Source of the DNA: an uncultured Bacilli bacterium
Lineage (GTDB): Bacteria > Bacillota_I > Bacilli_A > RF39 > UBA660
Direction: 5' to 3'
NCBI GenBank assembly: GCA_934183165.1
Contig: CAKPRZ010000006.1
Coordinates: 4,777-68,776, forward strand
DNA length: 64,000 nucleotides
Shown here one piece after another: positions 43,355-52,937 of this stretch. The notes under the pieces are model-generated. The model saw nothing but the letters and a program-made list of their open reading frames with translations, was not told where the DNA came from and searched no databases. How positions within the stretch are numbered: the stretch's first letter is position 1; the number at the start of each line of letters is the position of its first letter. A program made the translations under genes and the position numbers.

Positions 43355-45982
43355 ATGAAATATGTATATTTATTTAGCGAAGGTAACGCTGATATGAGAA
43401 ATCTTCTTGGTGGTAAAGGTGCTAACTTAGCCGAAATGACTAATATTGGTTTACCAGTACCTCAAGGTTTCACAATCACTACTGAAGCTTGTACTCAATA
43501 TTATGAAGATGGTAGAGAAATCAATGAAGAAATTCAATCTCAAATTAATGAGTACATTGGAAAAATGGAAGAGATTACAGGAAAGAAATTTGGAGATAAA
43601 GAAAATCCATTATTAGTTTCTGTAAGAAGTGGTGCTAGAGCATCTATGCCTGGTATGATGGATACTATTCTTAACTTAGGTCTTAACGAAGATGTTGTTA
43701 ATGTAATAGCTGAAAAATCAAATAATCCACGTTGGGCTTGGGACTGCTACAGAAGATTTATTCAAATGTATTCTGACGTAGTTATGGAAGTTGGTAAAAA
43801 ATATTTTGAACAACTTATCGATGAGATGAAAGCTAAAAAAGGAGTTACTCAAGATATTGAACTTGATGCTGATGATTTAAAAGAATTAGCTAGAAAGTTC
43901 AAAGCTGAATATAAAGAAAAAATAGGATCTGATTTCCCAACTGATCCAAAAGAACAATTAATGGGTGCTATTAAAGCAGTATTCCGTTCATGGGATAACC
44001 CAAGAGCTAATGTTTACAGAAGAGATAATGATATTCCTTATTCATGGGGAACTGCTGTAAACGTACAAGCAATGGCTTTTGGTAACATGGGAGATGACTG
44101 TGGTACTGGTGTTGCATTTACTCGTGACCCAGCAACAGGTGAAAAAGGATTATTTGGAGAATTCTTAACTAATGCACAAGGTGAAGACGTTGTTGCTGGT
44201 GTTAGAACTCCAATGCATATTGCTGAAATGGAACAAAAATTTCCGGAGGCATTTAAAGAATTCAAAAAAGTTTGTGAAACACTTGAATCTCATTATAGAG
44301 ATATGCAAGATATGGAATTTACTGTTGAACATGGTAAACTTTATATGTTACAAACAAGAAATGGTAAGAGAACAGCTCAAGCTGCATTAAAAATCGCTTG
44401 TGATTTAGTTGATGAAGGAATGCGTACTGAAGAAGAAGCAGTTGCTATGATCGATCCAAGAAACTTAGATACATTATTACATCCACAATTTGATGTTGAT
44501 GCATTAAAGAAAGCTACACCAGCTGGAAAAGGTTTAGGAGCATCACCAGGAGCTGCTTGTGGTAAAGTTGTATTTACTGCAGAAGATGCAGAAGCATGGA
44601 ATGCAAGAGGAGAAAAAGTTGTACTTGTAAGACTTGAAACTTCTCCAGAAGACATTACTGGTATGAAAGCTAGTCAAGGTATCTTAACTGTTCGTGGAGG
44701 AATGACAAGTCATGCTGCAGTAGTTGCTCGTGGTATGGGTACTTGCTGTGTATCTGGTTGCGGAGATATCGCAATGGATGAAGAAAATAAGAAATTTACT
44801 CTTGCTGGTAAAACTTATCATGAAGGAGATTATATCTCAATAGATGGTTCTACTGGTAATATATATGATGGAATTATTCCTACAGTTGATGCTAAAATCG
44901 CTGGAGAATTCGGTAGAGTTATGGAATGGGCTGATAAATTCAGAACATTAAAAGTTAGAACTAATGCTGATACACCTACTGATGCTAAAAAAGCAAAAGA
45001 ACTTGGTGCAGAAGGAATTGGTCTTTGCCGTACAGAGCATATGTTCTTTGAAGCAGATAGAATTGCTGCATTTAGAGAAATGATTTGTTCTGACAGTGTT
45101 GAAGAAAGAGAAGCTGCCCTTGATAAGATTTTACCTTACCAACAAGGTGACTTTGAAAAATTATATGAAGCACTAGAAGGATATCCAGTTACAATAAGAT
45201 TCTTGGATCCACCTCTACATGAGTTTGTTCCAACTGAAGAAGCTGATATCAAAAAACTTGCTGATGCGCAAGGTAAGAGTGTTGAATATATTAAAAACTT
45301 AATTGCATCTTTACATGAATTTAACCCAATGATGGGACATAGAGGATGCCGTTTAGCTGTAACTTATCCAGAAATAGCTAAAATGCAAACTAAAGCTGTA
45401 ATTCGTGCTGCAATTAATGTTAAAAAAGCACATCCAGATTGGAATATTAAACCAGAAATAATGATTCCACTTGTTTGCGAAGTTAAAGAATTAAAATTTG
45501 TTAAGAATGTAGTAGTTGAAACTGCTGATGCAGAAATTAAAGCTGCTGGTATTGACTTAGAATACGAAGTTGGTACTATGATAGAAATTCCAAGAGCTGC
45601 TTTAACTGCTGATGAAATAGCTAAAGAAGCTGACTTCTTCTGCTTCGGTACAAACGACTTAACTCAAATGACATTTGGATTCTCAAGAGACGATGCTGGT
45701 AAATTCTTAAATTCTTACTATGATAATAAGATTTTTGAAAATGATCCATTTGCTAAACTTGATCAAGATGGTGTTGGAAAATTAATGGAAACTGCTGTAA
45801 AACTTGGAAAACCAGTTAATCCAAAATTACATATTGGTATTTGTGGAGAACATGGTGGAGATCCATCAAGTGTTGAATTCTGTAACAAGATTGGACTTGA
45901 TTACGTATCTTGCTCACCATTTAGAGTTCCAATAGCTAGACTTGCTGCTGCACAAGCTGCAATTAAAGCAAAAAATAATTAA
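43355..45982 (+). CDS. ppdK: Pyruvate, phosphate dikinase
   Basis: 875 residues, standard length. N-terminal ATP-grasp region (LGGKGANLAEMTNIGLPVP, VSVRSGARASMPGMMDT), central phospho-His domain with GGMTSHAAVVARGMG (His453), and C-terminal PEP/pyruvate barrel with GLCRTEHMFF, FGTNDLTQM and HIGICGEHGGDP. It interconverts PEP, AMP and PPi with pyruvate, ATP and phosphate, fitting PPi-dependent glycolysis in anaerobes. Codon use is noticeably more GC-rich and biased (CTT, GGT, GCT) than neighbouring genes, in line with high expression. AAGGAAGGAG precedes the ATG. Confidence 0.97.
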   Translation: MKYVYLFSEGNADMRNLLGGKGANLAEMTNIGLPVPQGFTITTEACTQYYEDGREINEEIQSQINEYIGKMEEITGKKFGDKENPLLVSVRSGARASMPGMMDTILNLGLNEDVVNVIAEKSNNPRWAWDCYRRFIQMYSDVVMEVGKKYFEQLIDEMKAKKGVTQDIELDADDLKELARKFKAEYKEKIGSDFPTDPKEQLMGAIKAVFRSWDNPRANVYRRDNDIPYSWGTAVNVQAMAFGNMGDDCGTGVAFTRDPATGEKGLFGEFLTNAQGEDVVAGVRTPMHIAEMEQKFPEAFKEFKKVCETLESHYRDMQDMEFTVEHGKLYMLQTRNGKRTAQAALKIACDLVDEGMRTEEEAVAMIDPRNLDTLLHPQFDVDALKKATPAGKGLGASPGAACGKVVFTAEDAEAWNARGEKVVLVRLETSPEDITGMKASQGILTVRGGMTSHAAVVARGMGTCCVSGCGDIAMDEENKKFTLAGKTYHEGDYISIDGSTGNIYDGIIPTVDAKIAGEFGRVMEWADKFRTLKVRTNADTPTDAKKAKELGAEGIGLCRTEHMFFEADRIAAFREMICSDSVEEREAALDKILPYQQGDFEKLYEALEGYPVTIRFLDPPLHEFVPTEEADIKKLADAQGKSVEYIKNLIASLHEFNPMMGHRGCRLAVTYPEIAKMQTKAVIRAAINVKKAHPDWNIKPEIMIPLVCEVKELKFVKNVVVETADAEIKAAGIDLEYEVGTMIEIPRAALTADEIAKEADFFCFGTNDLTQMTFGFSRDDAGKFLNSYYDNKIFENDPFAKLDQDGVGKLMETAVKLGKPVNPKLHIGICGEHGGDPSSVEFCNKIGLDYVSCSPFRVPIARLAAAQAAIKAKNN

Positions 45983-45990
45983 TAATAATT

Positions 45991-46020
45991 AGGCTAAAGT
46001 TGAAATACTTTAGCTTTTTT
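45991..46020 (+). terminator. Terminator of ppdK
   Basis: AGGCTAAAGT, loop TGAAAT, ACTTTAGCTT, T run. Confidence 0.85.
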
Positions 46021-46077
46021 GCTAGTGTAAAGAATTTTGTGACAAAAAGTTAAAGTTTTTAAGAAATTTATAATTTG

Positions 46078-46086
46078 TGTTATAAT
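46078..46086 (+). promoter_or_regulatory. Extended -10 promoter
   Basis: TGTTATAAT, 69 bases before the start of the unknown 421-residue gene. Confidence 0.5.
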
Positions 46087-46155
46087 TTAATAAAGAGACA
46101 AATAGTAATTTGAAATATTATCCACTATAATAAATTTATTTAAGGAGGTTTTAAG

Positions 46156-47421
46156 ATGTTTGTTAATATGTTTAAAAACTTAGAAGCATTTAAAAAAATA
46201 TATAATAACAGTAAATACTTATATAAAATAGATTTATATATAGGAAAAAAGAAAATGATTAAAAAAAATAAAACAAAAGAAAAATTTAAAAAGAGAAATA
46301 TTACTGATAAAAATAAAGCTATAAAATTTTTAAACAAGCAAAAATCAGAAGAAAATTTATATTATGTTTACGCATATTCTTTATCTAACAAATTAAAAAC
46401 AAATAAAGACATATATGAAATGTTAAAAGAAAAATTTATTTTTAATGAAGATGAATTATTTAGAAATTATGCTCGTAATTTTGTTCATGAGTATGGAGAG
46501 TCTTGTGGTAAAAGTCACAATAAAGAAAAAATTAATGATGCATTATCTGAAATTAAGCAATTTATCTCTTCTGGGAAACCACTATATGCTTATTGGATGC
46601 TTTATTCTTTGAATTCAAAATGCAATATACCCTTTAAAGATTATTATGAAGTATATAATATGTTTGAGAAAGAAGATACTATACAAGGGTGTTTGATTGG
46701 TGAGTTTACTAATAGAGGTAAAAGATCAAGAACAGGTTCAGAATATATTAAATTATTAGAAAAAACGAGTGATGAATGTTTAAAGCATAATTACTATATG
46801 ATTTTAACTAGATGGTATTATAATAAAGATGTATATGATTATTTATTAAAAAGAGGTATAGAAAAAGAAAAACTTGATAAACAGGTAAATAAATATTTAG
46901 AAAGATACGAAATATTAAAGGAAAAAGCTCAAAGTAATAGTTTAGAAAATGATGAAAAGAAAGATTATTTAAAGTATATTGCTTTATATTATAGAGTAAT
47001 TAAAGATGATTATGTTGGAAATGATCCGGTATATAATTATTTTAAAGATAAAAAAGAAATGAATTATATAAATGATGATAATCCATATAAAGATTATATT
47101 AAATCAGAAACTAAAAGATTACAAAAAGAATTTGAACAATCTGTTATAGAAAATAAACCTTTTTGTCAACCTACATGCAAAAAGGTTGGTGATCAAAGAT
47201 CAATAATAGAATATTTGGATGAAAAATCAAATACTCATTCTGCAGTAACAAAACCTTCTGAAGAAGAAACAGTTAAAGGTCTTGAAGTTGAAATTGAAGA
47301 AAAAAATGAAAAGCGTCCAAATTTTGATCTTGTTTTTGGAGGTTTTCAACAGAAATATACAGATGAATATTATAATGAATTAAATAATAAAAATAGAGTA
47401 AAGAAATTAACTAAAAAGTAA
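46156..47421 (+). CDS. Unknown charged helical protein
   Basis: 421 residues, Lys- and Tyr-rich, predicted mostly helical, with no signal peptide or membrane segment. Very basic start (residues 30-60) and acidic C-terminal part. Cys pairs CGKSH (about 117) and CQPTCKK (about 338) are visible but form no known motif. AAGGAGG precedes the ATG at 46156. It is transcribed alone between ppdK and the surface-protein operon, with terminators on both sides. I do not recognise a family. Confidence 0.6.
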   Translation: MFVNMFKNLEAFKKIYNNSKYLYKIDLYIGKKKMIKKNKTKEKFKKRNITDKNKAIKFLNKQKSEENLYYVYAYSLSNKLKTNKDIYEMLKEKFIFNEDELFRNYARNFVHEYGESCGKSHNKEKINDALSEIKQFISSGKPLYAYWMLYSLNSKCNIPFKDYYEVYNMFEKEDTIQGCLIGEFTNRGKRSRTGSEYIKLLEKTSDECLKHNYYMILTRWYYNKDVYDYLLKRGIEKEKLDKQVNKYLERYEILKEKAQSNSLENDEKKDYLKYIALYYRVIKDDYVGNDPVYNYFKDKKEMNYINDDNPYKDYIKSETKRLQKEFEQSVIENKPFCQPTCKKVGDQRSIIEYLDEKSNTHSAVTKPSEEETVKGLEVEIEEKNEKRPNFDLVFGGFQQKYTDEYYNELNNKNRVKKLTKK

Positions 47422-47520
47422 TAAATTACAAACATCTATATGCAAGGTGGAGAACAATTAGTAAATATTAGCAAAGGAATTAATAAAAATAAAGTTGATA
47501 CAAATAGATAAAATCATATT

Positions 47521-47554
47521 AAAAGGCTAAAGTTTAAAAAAATTAGCCTTTTTT
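47521..47554 (+). terminator. Terminator of the unknown 421-residue gene
   Basis: Perfect AAAAGGCTAA/TTAGCCTTTT stem (10 bp), 12-base loop, T run. Confidence 0.85.
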
Positions 47555-47634
47555 GTGCTGAAATGTTTGCAAAGTCAATCGCTTATATAATAAAATACTT
47601 ACCACCAAAGTCATTGATTTTATTGGTAACTAAG

Positions 47635-47663
47635 TTGCAATAAAAATTAATTGATTTTATAAT
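47635..47663 (+). promoter_or_regulatory. Promoter of the NPKTG surface-protein operon
   Basis: TTGCAA, 17-base spacer, TATAAT. The sequence ATTGATTTTAT occurs in the spacer/-10 region (47650-47660) and once more upstream (47613-47623). Confidence 0.65.
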
Positions 47664-47686
47664 TTGAGATACAAGGAGGAATGTGA

Positions 47687-48958
47687 ATGTTAAAACACAT
47701 TAAATTATTGTTGTTAGTAATAACTATTGGAATGTTTGCTTTGGCTACAAATGTATTTGCCGAATCCAAAAATGAAGTAAAACTGAATTTTGAAGGTGGA
47801 ATTATTCATGATGGGTATGTAGAATATAGTAAAATAGCCAAGTTACAATTATTTAAAGGGGATGATTTAGTTACTAATATTACAAATAATATGACAGTTG
47901 ATTTGAATGAAGCAGAGTATAAATTTGTAATTGAGGAAATTGAAGATACAAGTGTAACGGGTGCTAATACGCCTATAAAGTTGAACATTAATAATTGGTA
48001 TTACCCTATGACAACATTAGCAGGTGAAGTCAAATCTACATTTAAATTAGAATCAAGTAAATTTAGTGGAACATTAAATGTTAAAATTGTAAGAATAAGA
48101 TCAGCTGTTAATACAAAGGTTGAAAATGTTTACGATGATATAACATCAACAGGTGTAATTGATTTAACTAATGGTCAAGAATATGTAATAGATTTTTCAA
48201 AAACTGATGAGTTAACAGAAGGATTAGAATCATTTGTAGATTTAGATAAAACACTATATTATAAAAGAGACTATAATGGTTTATTATTAACAGATAATGA
48301 AAGCGAAGCTGTTATAAAGATAGTTGGAAATAGAGAGAAAAACAAAGCAATATTAACTGCAGTAAATGTTGGAACTAAAAAAAGTGATGTTTTTAAAGGG
48401 CTTCATACTCAGTATACAGGTTCTGCATTGAAATATGATGGCATTGATGATGAAATTATACTTGAAACAAGATATGATTATTACACTAAATGTAAATATG
48501 AATTTACATTTCAATATGTAAAAGAAGAAGTTAATCCTAAAGAATATAGGTTTACTGAAGGAGCAAATCAAATATATACTATTGATGAATCAAAAAATGC
48601 AATGTTTAGAATAGATGCTGACTTTAGTTTATTTGATAGTAAGGTATACATTGATGGAGCATTAATTGATGCTAAAAATTATAAAGCTGAATCTGGTAGT
48701 ACAATTATTACTTTAAATAAAGAATATGTTGATACATTATCAGTTGGAGAACATACAATTAAAGTTGAATTTAGTGATAGTGGTTCAGCAACTACTAAAT
48801 TTGAAGTTAAAGATCAAGAAAAGTTATCTAATAATACTAATATAGAAAACCCTAAAACTGGTGATAATATTAGAACATATATAATAATATCTATTATATC
48901 AGTGTTAGGTATTGTTACCACTATAGCGATTAATAATAAAAAGAAAAGAGAAATTTAG
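47687..48958 (+). CDS. Sortase-anchored surface protein (NPKTG)
   Basis: 423 residues. Signal peptide about 1-25 (hydrophobic core LLLLVITIGMFALA, likely cut after VFA), an extracellular beta-rich region and a C-terminal sorting signal: NPKTG (388-392), hydrophobic helix, then basic KKKREI. NPKTG is a variant of LPxTG seen in several Firmicutes. The extracellular part matches nothing I know. AAGGAGG precedes the ATG. It is co-transcribed with the next gene, which has the same sorting signal. No sortase gene is in the window. Confidence 0.8.
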   Translation: MLKHIKLLLLVITIGMFALATNVFAESKNEVKLNFEGGIIHDGYVEYSKIAKLQLFKGDDLVTNITNNMTVDLNEAEYKFVIEEIEDTSVTGANTPIKLNINNWYYPMTTLAGEVKSTFKLESSKFSGTLNVKIVRIRSAVNTKVENVYDDITSTGVIDLTNGQEYVIDFSKTDELTEGLESFVDLDKTLYYKRDYNGLLLTDNESEAVIKIVGNREKNKAILTAVNVGTKKSDVFKGLHTQYTGSALKYDGIDDEIILETRYDYYTKCKYEFTFQYVKEEVNPKEYRFTEGANQIYTIDESKNAMFRIDADFSLFDSKVYIDGALIDAKNYKAESGSTIITLNKEYVDTLSVGEHTIKVEFSDSGSATTKFEVKDQEKLSNNTNIENPKTGDNIRTYIIISIISVLGIVTTIAINNKKKREI

Positions 48959-48969
48959 GAGAAAAAATT

Positions 48970-50391
48970 ATGAAGAAAAGTAAAATATTTATTACTACTG
49001 CATTGATGTTTTTATTTACTATGTGTATTGCACCAATAACTATATTTGCAGAAGACCTAGATTTAAGTACAGCAAATATAGATATTGAAGGCGTAAAATT
49101 TAATTATAATCCAGGTGATAAACCAGAAGCAAGAGCTTATAAATGTGATCCGTGGGAAGAACTATATGATATAGAATATGAGTACTGGGAAGAGATGAAT
49201 ACTAATGAAAAGGGTGAGTCTGTTCCAGTAAAATATTGGTATTCTGATGAGGTAAAAAACAATGCTTTAGCACAAGATAAAAAAATAACTTCTTTTGAAG
49301 AAGGGAAAACTTATATGTATAGTATTTCTCTTAAGGCAAAAGGTGAAAATAAATTTGGAGATGGTAGTTCAGTAAGAATAAATGGTACAAAAATAAGTAG
49401 TGTAAGTGTAAGTGATTCTGGAACAATAATTTTTGTAACTGCCGTAAAAACAATAAAACCTGAAACTATTACATACCAACATATTAGTGAAGTTGAAATA
49501 AATAATGCAACAATTAGTTTTAAGGTAGGGGATAAACCTGTATTCTCAGGAACAACACCTGAAAATGTTCCATATATTTATCAATCTGAATATTGGAGTA
49601 CTGATGGAGGTAAAAAATATTATTATGCTGCTGACTTTTGGAATATAAATAATCCTGATGATTTATTCACTAAGTTTGAAAGCGGTAAATCTTATACTTA
49701 TGGAATATATTTTAAAGCAGCAGAAGGATATTGCTTTACAACTGATACTAAATTAAAAATAAATGGTAAGTATTATGATTATGACACTACTGACTATGAT
49801 CCAATGTTACAATACAACGAAGGTGAATATGCAACAATGTGGGTTGACACAAATTTAATAATAACACCTACATCTTCTGAACAACCTACTCAAGATACAG
49901 TAAAAGCAATTGAAAGTTCTAGTTCAATAAAAGGTAGTATTACTTTTGAAAAAGAAGTAAGTAAAAATTATACTTTGGATATTAAACAAGTTGAAGTAAG
50001 CAAAAATTTATCTGATAAAAATGTTAAATATTTAGTAGATATAAATGTATTAGAAAATGGTCAAGTAGTTAAGATTGATAATACAAAAATGAAAATAAAA
50101 ATTACTTTACCAGAAGATTTAAAAGGATACAAAAAATATGAAGTTGTTTATATTTTAAATGATGAAATAAAAGAAACTATACCAGCAACAATAGAAAATG
50201 GATATATAGTTTTTGAAACATCACATTTAAGCCAATATGGAATAGTTGCAACAGAAAAAATATCTAATATAAATGTAAAAAATCCTAAAACAGGTGATAA
50301 CATTTCATTTTATCTAGCAACGGGTATTTTATCAATCATTGGACTAGCTGGATCATCAATAATCGTTTATAGAAAAAAGCAAATTAATTAG
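48970..50391 (+). CDS. Sortase-anchored surface protein (NPKTG) with two repeated domains
   Basis: 473 residues. Signal peptide about 1-27, then two copies of one module: about 33-145 and 172-290. Each runs from a GDKP motif through a Tyr/Trp-rich EYW section to SFEEGKTYMYSI or KFESGKSYTYGI and ends with INGTKI or INGKYY. A further domain (about 315-430) precedes the sorting signal NPKTG (438-442), a membrane helix and a basic tail. AGGAG is 8 bases before the ATG, 11 bases after the previous gene. Likely an adhesin or wall-associated structural protein. Confidence 0.8.
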   Translation: MKKSKIFITTALMFLFTMCIAPITIFAEDLDLSTANIDIEGVKFNYNPGDKPEARAYKCDPWEELYDIEYEYWEEMNTNEKGESVPVKYWYSDEVKNNALAQDKKITSFEEGKTYMYSISLKAKGENKFGDGSSVRINGTKISSVSVSDSGTIIFVTAVKTIKPETITYQHISEVEINNATISFKVGDKPVFSGTTPENVPYIYQSEYWSTDGGKKYYYAADFWNINNPDDLFTKFESGKSYTYGIYFKAAEGYCFTTDTKLKINGKYYDYDTTDYDPMLQYNEGEYATMWVDTNLIITPTSSEQPTQDTVKAIESSSSIKGSITFEKEVSKNYTLDIKQVEVSKNLSDKNVKYLVDINVLENGQVVKIDNTKMKIKITLPEDLKGYKKYEVVYILNDEIKETIPATIENGYIVFETSHLSQYGIVATEKISNINVKNPKTGDNISFYLATGILSIIGLAGSSIIVYRKKQIN

Positions 50392-50413
50392 ATATTCCTT
50401 GAAGTGATAAAGT

Positions 50414-50454
50414 AAAAGTAGACACATAAAAAGAATGTGATCTACTTTTCTTTT
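50414..50454 (+). terminator. Terminator of the NPKTG operon
   Basis: AAAAGTAGACACAT pairs with ATGTG-A-TCTACTTTT (14 bp, one bulge); T-rich tail. It may also serve the opposing minus-strand gene. Confidence 0.85.
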
Positions 50455-50508
50455 ACTATAATTAAATAGTGCAGATTATTATAGGAAAATCAATTAGTTT
50501 ATATTTTA

Positions 50509-51312
50509 TTATTTAAACGGCAAAATATTACGTTTAAATTTTCTCTTTAAATAATTATTTTTAAATTTATCTTCTTCTTGTCTTGCAATTTTTTCTAATA
50601 TATAATCTTCCTTTATATTACCTGTGTAAATATCATGAGCATGTCTAAATTCATGTATAGCTATCTGCGCAGTTTTTAAACTTACTATTTCAGGTACGCA
50701 TATAATTAATTTAGTTAATTCCTTATTATCATTAAAATCATACCAAACGCCATAATAATCCATTTTTAAATCATAATCTACATAGGGATCTTTAATAATT
50801 TTAGTTTTATCTTTAATATAATCCCAAAAACCATCACTATAATCTAAATGCTTTTTTACATCTTTGATGGTTAGATTAAGTCCATAAACCATAAATTTAA
50901 ATTCATCATTTTCAATTAAAGTTTCAAAATTTTTAGGAATGCGTCTATAAGAATAATTTCTATTAATTTTTATTTCATCTTCGATATCATCTAATAAATC
51001 GTAATAATAAATAATGGTTTTATCAATTGAATCATTTAACTCGCCAATTAAATCATCAACAGCATTTATATTCTTATTGATACCATTTTTTAATATCAAA
51101 TTTAATAAATGATTTTCTTCATTTAAGATAGCTATATATTCAACCTTAATTCTATTTAATTCTTCTAAATAAATGTTTGATAATCCTTTTTCTATTAAAG
51201 TATCAATAAGCAAAAGTATATATTCTTTATACATCATTATTTTTGCTTCAATATTTTCTATTTTTGTTTCCCTAATATCACTTTTTAATTCTTTTAATTC
51301 ATCTTTTGTCAT
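50509..51312 (-). CDS. Helical protein with C-terminal HExxH motif, unknown
   Basis: 267 residues from ATG 51312 (a TTG at 51318 is too close to AAAGGA). The first 110 residues are predicted coiled-coil. Near the C-terminus is IAIHEFRHAHD (His220, Glu221, His224), a zinc-peptidase signature, followed by a Glu-rich helix and a basic tail. The layout is like the HEFRHxxD tail seen in some phage/mobile-element proteins, but I cannot name a family. One of only two intact minus-strand genes in the window. Confidence 0.6.
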   Translation of the reverse strand: MTKDELKELKSDIRETKIENIEAKIMMYKEYILLLIDTLIEKGLSNIYLEELNRIKVEYIAILNEENHLLNLILKNGINKNINAVDDLIGELNDSIDKTIIYYYDLLDDIEDEIKINRNYSYRRIPKNFETLIENDEFKFMVYGLNLTIKDVKKHLDYSDGFWDYIKDKTKIIKDPYVDYDLKMDYYGVWYDFNDNKELTKLIICVPEIVSLKTAQIAIHEFRHAHDIYTGNIKEDYILEKIARQEEDKFKNNYLKRKFKRNILPFK

Positions 51313-51392
51313 AATCAAATTTCCTTTGCTGATTATTATAACACAATACTAAATTCTATTTTAGCTTTTTTTGATAAACACTTAATGAAATG

Positions 51393-51401
51393 TGCTATAA
51401 T
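51393..51401 (+). promoter_or_regulatory. Extended -10 promoter of the tandem-HD gene
   Basis: TGCTATAAT, with TTGATA at 51371-51376 as a possible but distant -35 (19 bases). Confidence 0.55.
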
Positions 51402-51422
51402 CAATACAGAGGTGAGATAAAT

Positions 51423-52922
51423 ATGAATTTAAATCAAGAATTAACTCAATATATTGAAAGTGTTATTTTTCCTAGTTATGAAAAAAATGATTTAGGACAT
51501 AATTTGGATCATATTAAATATGTTATAGATAGAAGTTTGAAGTTTGCTAGTAGTATAGATGATATAAATTATAATATGGTTTATGTTATAGCTTCTTATC
51601 ATGATATAGGCCATTATATTGATGCTAAAAATCATGAAAAAATTTCGGCAGATATGTTACTTGAAGATAAAGAGCTAACAAAGTTTTTTACTGAAAAAGA
51701 AATTCAAACTATGGCAGAAGCAATCTATGATCATAGAGCAAGTTTAAAAGGAGAGCCAAGAAGTATATATGGAAAAATAGTTTCATCCGCTGATAGAAAT
51801 ACATTAGTAGATAGCCCATTAAAAAGAACATATAATTATAGATTAAAACACAATCCAACTGATTCATTAGATAACATAATAAAGGAGTCTAGACAACATA
51901 TAATTGATAAATTTGGTAAAAAAGGCTATGCAACTGAAAAAATGTATTTTGAAGATTTGGATTATAAAAAATTTTTAGAAGAAATTTCTGCTTTAGCAAA
52001 TGATGAAGTGAAGTTCAGAAAAAGATTTATGGAAGTTAATGGATTAAATAATGAATTAAAATTAACTTTTGATAAAGTCGTAAAAGAAAATTTAAATATA
52101 TCATTAGACGATACATTATATGAAGTATATAATAGGGTAAAAGATAAATATAATAAACCATTTGATACATTAAGAAATATGATATTAGAAGCAAATGATA
52201 TTGATGAATTAGAATATTATACAAAAAATGTTAATCAAGATTTGAAAGATTATATTGCTGAGCATATATTTCCTGAATACGAAAAAAATGATGGTGGTCA
52301 TAATCTTGCTCATATTTTAGAAGTAATAAGAAGAAGTTTTGCATTAAATGATACTTTTAAATTGGGATTAGATGATAATATGATATATACAATAGCAGCT
52401 TGCCATGATTGGGGAAAATATGAAGATCACACGATTCATAATTTAATAGCGGCTAGAAACTTTATGAATGATGAAGAAATGAATAAATTTTTTACTCAAA
52501 AAGAAAGAAAAATAATTAAAGAGGCAATAGAAGATCATCGTTCTTCAAAGGAAGATGAACCAAGGAGCATATATGGAAAGCTAGTTTCATCGGCAGATAG
52601 AAATACGAGAATTGAAATAGTATTTATAAGAAGTTTCTTTGTGGCTCATGAAAGAATGCCAGAAGCAAATATTGAGGAGTATTTAGATTATACAATAAAG
52701 AGACTTTCTAAAAAATATGATGAAAAAAATCCAGAAAACATGTTCTTTGAAGATAGAACATATCAAGTATTTATTCAAGACATGAGAAATTTATTAAAAA
52801 AAGAAGAAGAATTTAAGAATAGATACTGTGAAGTAAATCACATTACATCTAGAAGTAATAGGGTTTGTGATGAACAAGGAGAAATTACTTATCAAAAAGT
52901 TTTGAAAAAACAACTAATATAA
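51423..52922 (+). CDS. Tandem HD-domain phosphohydrolase-like protein
   Basis: 499 residues holding two copies of the same HD-domain unit, about 1-215 and 270-495. Each has HNLDH or HNLAH, the HD dyad (His60-Asp61; His328-Asp329), YDHR or EDHR, then PRSIYGK and SADRN, so both metal sites look complete. The internal duplication is clear from these shared blocks. Related single-HD proteins hydrolyse nucleotides or small phosphate compounds. GAGGTGAG precedes ATG 51423. The WYL regulator follows 15 bases later in the same direction. Confidence 0.8.
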   Translation: MNLNQELTQYIESVIFPSYEKNDLGHNLDHIKYVIDRSLKFASSIDDINYNMVYVIASYHDIGHYIDAKNHEKISADMLLEDKELTKFFTEKEIQTMAEAIYDHRASLKGEPRSIYGKIVSSADRNTLVDSPLKRTYNYRLKHNPTDSLDNIIKESRQHIIDKFGKKGYATEKMYFEDLDYKKFLEEISALANDEVKFRKRFMEVNGLNNELKLTFDKVVKENLNISLDDTLYEVYNRVKDKYNKPFDTLRNMILEANDIDELEYYTKNVNQDLKDYIAEHIFPEYEKNDGGHNLAHILEVIRRSFALNDTFKLGLDDNMIYTIAACHDWGKYEDHTIHNLIAARNFMNDEEMNKFFTQKERKIIKEAIEDHRSSKEDEPRSIYGKLVSSADRNTRIEIVFIRSFFVAHERMPEANIEEYLDYTIKRLSKKYDEKNPENMFFEDRTYQVFIQDMRNLLKKEEEFKNRYCEVNHITSRSNRVCDEQGEITYQKVLKKQLI

Positions 52923-52937
52923 TTATGAGGTGATATT

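Noticed and set aside
44038..44655. Open frames on both strands inside ppdK
   Set aside because: They are by-products of the biased codon use of ppdK and have no start signals.
47440..47511. Possible 23-residue peptide gene between 46156-47421 and the NPKTG operon
   Set aside because: No ribosome-binding site upstream, and it lies before the terminator of the preceding gene; more likely chance.
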